DNA from: Dysidea avara | Taxonomy: Eukaryota > Porifera > Demospongiae > Dictyoceratida > Dysideidae | Assembly (NCBI RefSeq): GCF_963678975.1 | Contig: NC_089284.1 | Coordinates: forward strand, 2,694,001 to 2,758,000 | Length of the DNA: 64,000 bases | Direction of reading: 5' to 3' | Shown here: positions 60,801-64,000 of the stretch, one piece after another | Numbering within the stretch: position 1 is the stretch's first letter | How the letters are laid out: each line of letters opens with the position of its first letter | Program-made: the position numbers and the translations under genes | Notes under the pieces: generated by a model | Told to the model about the DNA's origin: nothing | Database searches by the model: none | What the model saw: the letters and a program-made list of their open reading frames with translations, nothing else

Positions 60801-63800
60801 TCTCTTGCGGGGTATTGGCCCTTCCCCAAGAGGAACTTCTACCATGGCTCCTAGTGCCTGCCTAATGCACAGTCAGTCCAGCTCAGCTGGGTTGGTGTGA
60901 CCGCCCTGGTGACAGCTAGACTTTGATTTTTGCTTTTGTGCATATAGTGTGTGTGTGTGTGTGTGTGTGTATAATGTCTATGCAATATATGTGTGACCTG
61001 GTTCAGAAGTAAAGGAGGCCTAGCAGTACACACATCCGTTCAATGGCAGCAAAAGAGCAAGCAAGCAAGTGTGTAGTGTAGTGTAGTGTAGTGTGTGTGT
61101 GATAGAGAGAGAGTACTCAATGACTGACTTCAGTCTGTGGTAGAAGACTCTGTTGCTAACTCTCAGTGTGGTTTCAAAGCTGGTAGGGGCTGTGTGGACA
61201 TGGTTTTTTGTGTGCGACAACTGGTAGAAAAGACCATTGAACATCATAGCCAAATTTTCATCTTGTTTATTGATCTTCTTAAGGCTTATGACTCTGTGCC
61301 AAGACAGGCACTTTGGTCTGCTTTGCAGAAATACGGTGTACCTGATTGTATGGTAGATTTGGTATGTTCTTTTCATTAAGGGAAGGTTGCCACTGGGGCA
61401 GTAGGAGCAGAGGAAGCACCACCATTTCAAGTAAGATATGGATTGCATCAGGGCTGCACCATTGCCCCAACTTTGTTCATCTTGTATTTTGACTTGGTTA
61501 TTCGGTGTTGGTTACTGTAAGTCGCTGTAATGCTGTAGGAGTTGAGGTGCTGTACAAGATAAGTGGGAAACTTGCTGGGGAGCGTACCAGAAGACCCTTA
61601 TCATTTACTATATCTGATTGCTTGTTTGCTGATTATGCTGCACTGATCTGCTCTTTTAGAGAAGTTGCTTGTGGCTGGTGTCCATATTACAACTGAGGCT
61701 GTAGTTGCATAGGATTTAAGTGGTGGTAGCATAGAGGTAGTGAAGGAATTTAAGTATTTGGTGTCACTGATAGAGGCTCATGATAGGATGACAGAGGATG
61801 TAAGTCACAGGATTGCACAGGCTTCTAGAGCTTTTGGTGAGCTGCACAATTCTGTGTTCAGCTTGTGATCTTGGATTAGAAACTAAGAGACTAGTTTGTC
61901 AATCTGTAGTGCTTGGTGTTCTTTTGTACAGTGCAGAGACCTGGACTCCTACTCAAAAACTTGTCAGGAAGCTGGAGACCTTTCATCGTCATTGTGTCAG
62001 AGGTATCATGGGTATTGGCTGGACTATACAGTGGGTAGAGCACATCACCACTACTCAGCTTGTTGAACGTTTTGGCATGCATGAGTCTATCAGTAATCTA
62101 TTAGCTTTAGCTAGACTTAGGTGGTTGGATCATGTGGCACGTATGCCTGATGACCACATGCCAAAAGGGATTCTTTTTGGTTGGCTGCCACAGAAACGAC
62201 CTGCTCATGTTGTGAATTGCGTTGGCATGATAAAATCAGACAGAGCTTATCAATTAATGACTAAAAGCTCAGGATAGAAACTTATGGAAACAGGTAGCTA
62301 CTGAAAGACTAGGTGACTGGACCACGTTCTCAACCTAACTTGTTTTGTTGTTCAACTTGCCACAGATCATTCAGAAGAAGAAAAGATATAGCTCAAAATA
62401 AGTGTATAACTACCTGCCCTCAACATAGCCACCGTTGATTAGATCTAAAGTGGAATCTCCAACCAGAGCATCATTCCCTGAATGGCTCTCTTCCAAGTAT
62501 GTGTGTGTTTGTGTGTGCGTGTATGAGGCAACACAGCAAAGTGATCAGGGTACCGGCCTGGTAATATAATGGGGACCTGGTTGGTAGCCTGGTGTTACTG
62601 GGGAAGCAAACGCTCAGTTGCCCTAGTCTCGATAGTAGTGTTGGGGCTGTTGTGGAACTTTTGAGTTCTGCAGCCTCTCTCCATGAGGCCTGGACAGTCC
62701 TCCTGCAGGTTGCTAGTCCGATTTGCCTTCACAGACTCAAGTGCCTGAGTGGTGCACAAGCATCCCAGTGCTGGTTCGCTGGGAAACAATAGCTGTGTTT
62801 CGCATGGCTGCTGTAAGCTTTGCTTTTCTTTTTTGTATGTGTCTGTGGTTGTAGTATTTGTCTGTGTAGTGTAGTGTGTGTTTGTGTAGTGTAGTGTGTG
62901 TCTGTGTAGTGTAGTGTGTGTCTGTGTAGTGTAGTGTTTGTCTGTGTAGTGTAGTGTGTGTCTGTGTAGTGTAGTGTGTGTCTGTGTAGTGTAGTGTAGT
63001 GTCTGTGTAGTGTAGTGTGTGTCTGTGTATGTGAGACAAGGACTGTCCTTGCCTCACTTAGCAGTGTTGTGGCTGTTGTCGAACTTTAGATTCTGCACTT
63101 TCTCTCTGTGAGATCTGGACAGTCCTCCTGTGGGTTACTAGTCCTGATTTTTCTTCACAAACTTGAGTGCTCAAGTGATGCACAGGCATCCCAGCACTAG
63201 TTCACTGGGCAGTAATAGCTGTGCTCCACATAGCTGCTGTAAGTATTGCTTTATGTGTACAATAATGTTTCATAAGATTTTATCAGAGGTATACTGTGTT
63301 TACTTGGTTATAAACGCCGTGGTTACTGTTACCTATGCAGTAAAAATCGATGTGGCGGCTATACGAAATACACAACCACTTGACACTCAAGAAAGATGTT
63401 TAAGCCCTTTCTATTGTGGCATCACTTATGTGTGGCTGCTGTTTAAGTTGTGGTGTCTAACTCCACTCATATATACCCAGAGTAGTCTATTTTAATGGCC
63501 ACCTGACTAACTCAGTATAAGATCATGTTTAAATTTCTTCAGTGAGCATGGCATACATCAGGAGCATTTGTACTTTTGGGGCGCTTATAATATGCTCCTG
63601 CATAAATTAATTCAGCTGTGTAAATCAGCCACCTACCCATTAAAACCCCAAAAAATTATCCTGAAGGTGACTGTTTTAGTCATGTTCCACTGTTCTGTGT
63701 TTTCCACTGTAGCTAAAAATTGTTTCATTGTTTTTTTTTTAATAGAAAGAATTATTGCTCCAGGAGGAAACCCCATGTGCTCAAATTGCAAGAGCACATT

Positions 63801-64000
63801 GCAGAGTAAGCGCTTTGAAGGCAAGAGAATTGTGATCACTCTGAGAGGTATATGCATGAATGAATGCACGTGTACATAGGATTGACAATAATTTGTGTAA
63901 ATATTAGGGAGATATGACCTAGATGATGTGGTGTTGTATTGTAACGAGTGTAAAATTGAGCAACACTTGGAAGGTTATTGGATAGGCTGTGTGGACAGAC
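57892..64000 (+). CDS. KDZ-transposase-associated cysteine-cluster protein, 5' part, 6 exons in window
   Basis: Exons 57892-58108, 59267-59308, 59696-59883, 59972-60182, 63746-63847 and 63908 to beyond the right edge join in frame at every junction (phases 1, 1, 0, 1, 1) with GT-AG sites. The first 75 residues are basic (NRRRARHRRALRP and PRKRVRT, likely nuclear localisation). Exon 3 is a helical segment (DNELQAMVDELRESLNAI, KSWAERREQLEQSWESH). Exon 4 carries the cysteine cluster: KCSMCGDTDTAIVRCHQCGY, LCPLCDCHVH, then HPLHDREYWNGHYF, the CxC2/CxC3-like signature found just upstream of KDZ (Kyakuja-Dileera-Zisupton) transposase domains. Exons 5-6 add CSNCKSTLQ, YCNECKIEQH and YWIGCVDR. The KDZ catalytic domain would follow outside the window. 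An open frame over six exons argues for a young element or a host-captured gene. Intron 4 (3.56 kb) is filled by SINE and LINE insertions. Confidence 0.8.
58795..58995 (-). repeat. Inverted copy of the 60.78-60.94 kb repeat
   Basis: Shared blocks with the reverse complement of about 60780-60940 include AAAGTC-AAAGCAAAAGTC, GGTCAC-CGGCCCAGCT, CACTAGGCAGGCACTA and GGGGGAGG. It lies in intron 1 of the KDZ-type gene. Confidence 0.65.
60388..60960 (+). mobile_element. tRNA-derived SINE with composite 3' part
   Basis: The 5' region has RNA polymerase III promoter boxes of tRNA type: an A-box-like AGCTAAGTGGTCAGAGC (60397-60413) and a clear B box, GGTTCAATACC (60440-60450), spaced as in tRNA genes. 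The downstream part has ACCCAGCTGATAAATGGGGA and a second similar ACCCAGCTGTAACATCAATG, then a block ending in a (TG)n tail at about 60946-60970. It lies in intron 4 of the KDZ-type gene. A shortened relative lies at 62526-62640. The tRNA-like head is not a functional tRNA: no acceptor stem closes. Confidence 0.75.
61133..62345 (+). mobile_element. 5'-truncated LINE reverse transcriptase, broken
   Basis: Plus-strand reverse transcriptase fragments in family order: SQCGFKAGRGCVDMVFCVRQ (61160), IFILFIDLLKAYDSVPRQAL (61255-61312, motif A), RYGLHQGCTIAPTLFILYFD (61434-61493), FADYAAL (61624-61644, a changed FADDAAL), EFKYLVSLIEAHDRMTEDVS (61746), VLGVLLYSAETWTPTQKLVR (61910) and LARLRWLDHVARMPDDHMPK (62106). 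Frame changes near 61377, 61505 and 61690-61860 and the FADY box show it is dead. The C-terminal LLYSAETW to HVARMPDD block is typical of endonuclease/RT LINEs common in marine invertebrates. It inserted in intron 4 of the KDZ-type gene. Confidence 0.85.
62526..63245 (+). repeat. SINE-related duplication flanking a GTGTAGTGTAGTGTGTGTCT minisatellite
   Basis: A 180-bp segment at 62640-62820 (GTTGTGGAACTTTTGAGTTC, TGGACAGTCCTCCTGCAGG, GCATCCCAGTGCTGGTTCG) recurs in direct orientation at 63063-63245 with about 15 percent change. Between them, 62850-63030 is a tandem array of a 20-bp GTGTAGTGTAGTGTGTGTCT unit. The left part (62526-62600) is a shortened relative of the SINE at 60388. Confidence 0.8.

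Overview
The window is animal nuclear DNA: AT-rich, mostly non-coding, with spliced genes that have GT-AG introns of tens of bases to several kb and a dense load of transposon remnants and simple repeats. Bacterial gene organisation is absent. The gene set (HEATR6, POLD4, CUEDC1), the early-animal look of the repeats and the sequence distance from vertebrate proteins suggest a non-bilaterian or other invertebrate metazoan. A demosponge is my best guess, but the sequence does not prove it.

Layout. 1-12.5 kb is a repeat-filled intergenic region: a decayed CR1/Jockey-like LINE on the minus strand at the left edge, several copies of a dispersed repeat with nested fold-back elements, a roughly 30-bp minisatellite, LINE 3' tails and a very large fold-back (11.14-11.83 kb). 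12.5-29.7 kb holds a head-to-head pair, POLD4 (minus, 3 exons) and HEATR6 (plus, about 21 exons), whose start codons are separated by only 87 bp. 31.4-32.7 kb holds CUEDC1 (minus, 3 exons), tail-to-tail with HEATR6. From 36.7 to 51.9 kb there is an unrecognised minus-strand gene: two clear 5' exons at 51.3-51.9 kb and a phase-compatible terminal exon at 36.7-37.0 kb that may belong to it. The space between holds an 850-bp ACACGTT-type minisatellite, a LINE fragment, a fold-back with 107-bp tandem amplification, a hAT-like non-autonomous element and repeat copies shared in inverted orientation with the 10-12 kb region.

52.1-57.6 kb is a cluster of DNA transposons with visible ends. One is a GINGER-like element carrying a broken gypsy-type integrase and, at both ends, regularly spaced palindromes built on GGTCCGGCCGGACC. 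Another is a 284-bp element with a 9-bp target duplication, and a third is an 830-bp element with 35-bp perfect terminal repeats. 57.9 kb to the right edge is the 5' half of a spliced gene for a KDZ-transposase-associated cysteine-cluster protein. Its fourth intron has absorbed a tRNA-derived SINE, a LINE reverse transcriptase and minisatellites.

POLD4 (replication), HEATR6 (HEAT-repeat scaffold) and CUEDC1 (CUE-domain ubiquitin-binding) are separate housekeeping-type genes rather than a pathway. The linkage of HEATR6 with CUEDC1 echoes human 17q22-q23. The most notable system is the palindrome-array GINGER-like element; the spliced, open KDZ-type gene comes second.
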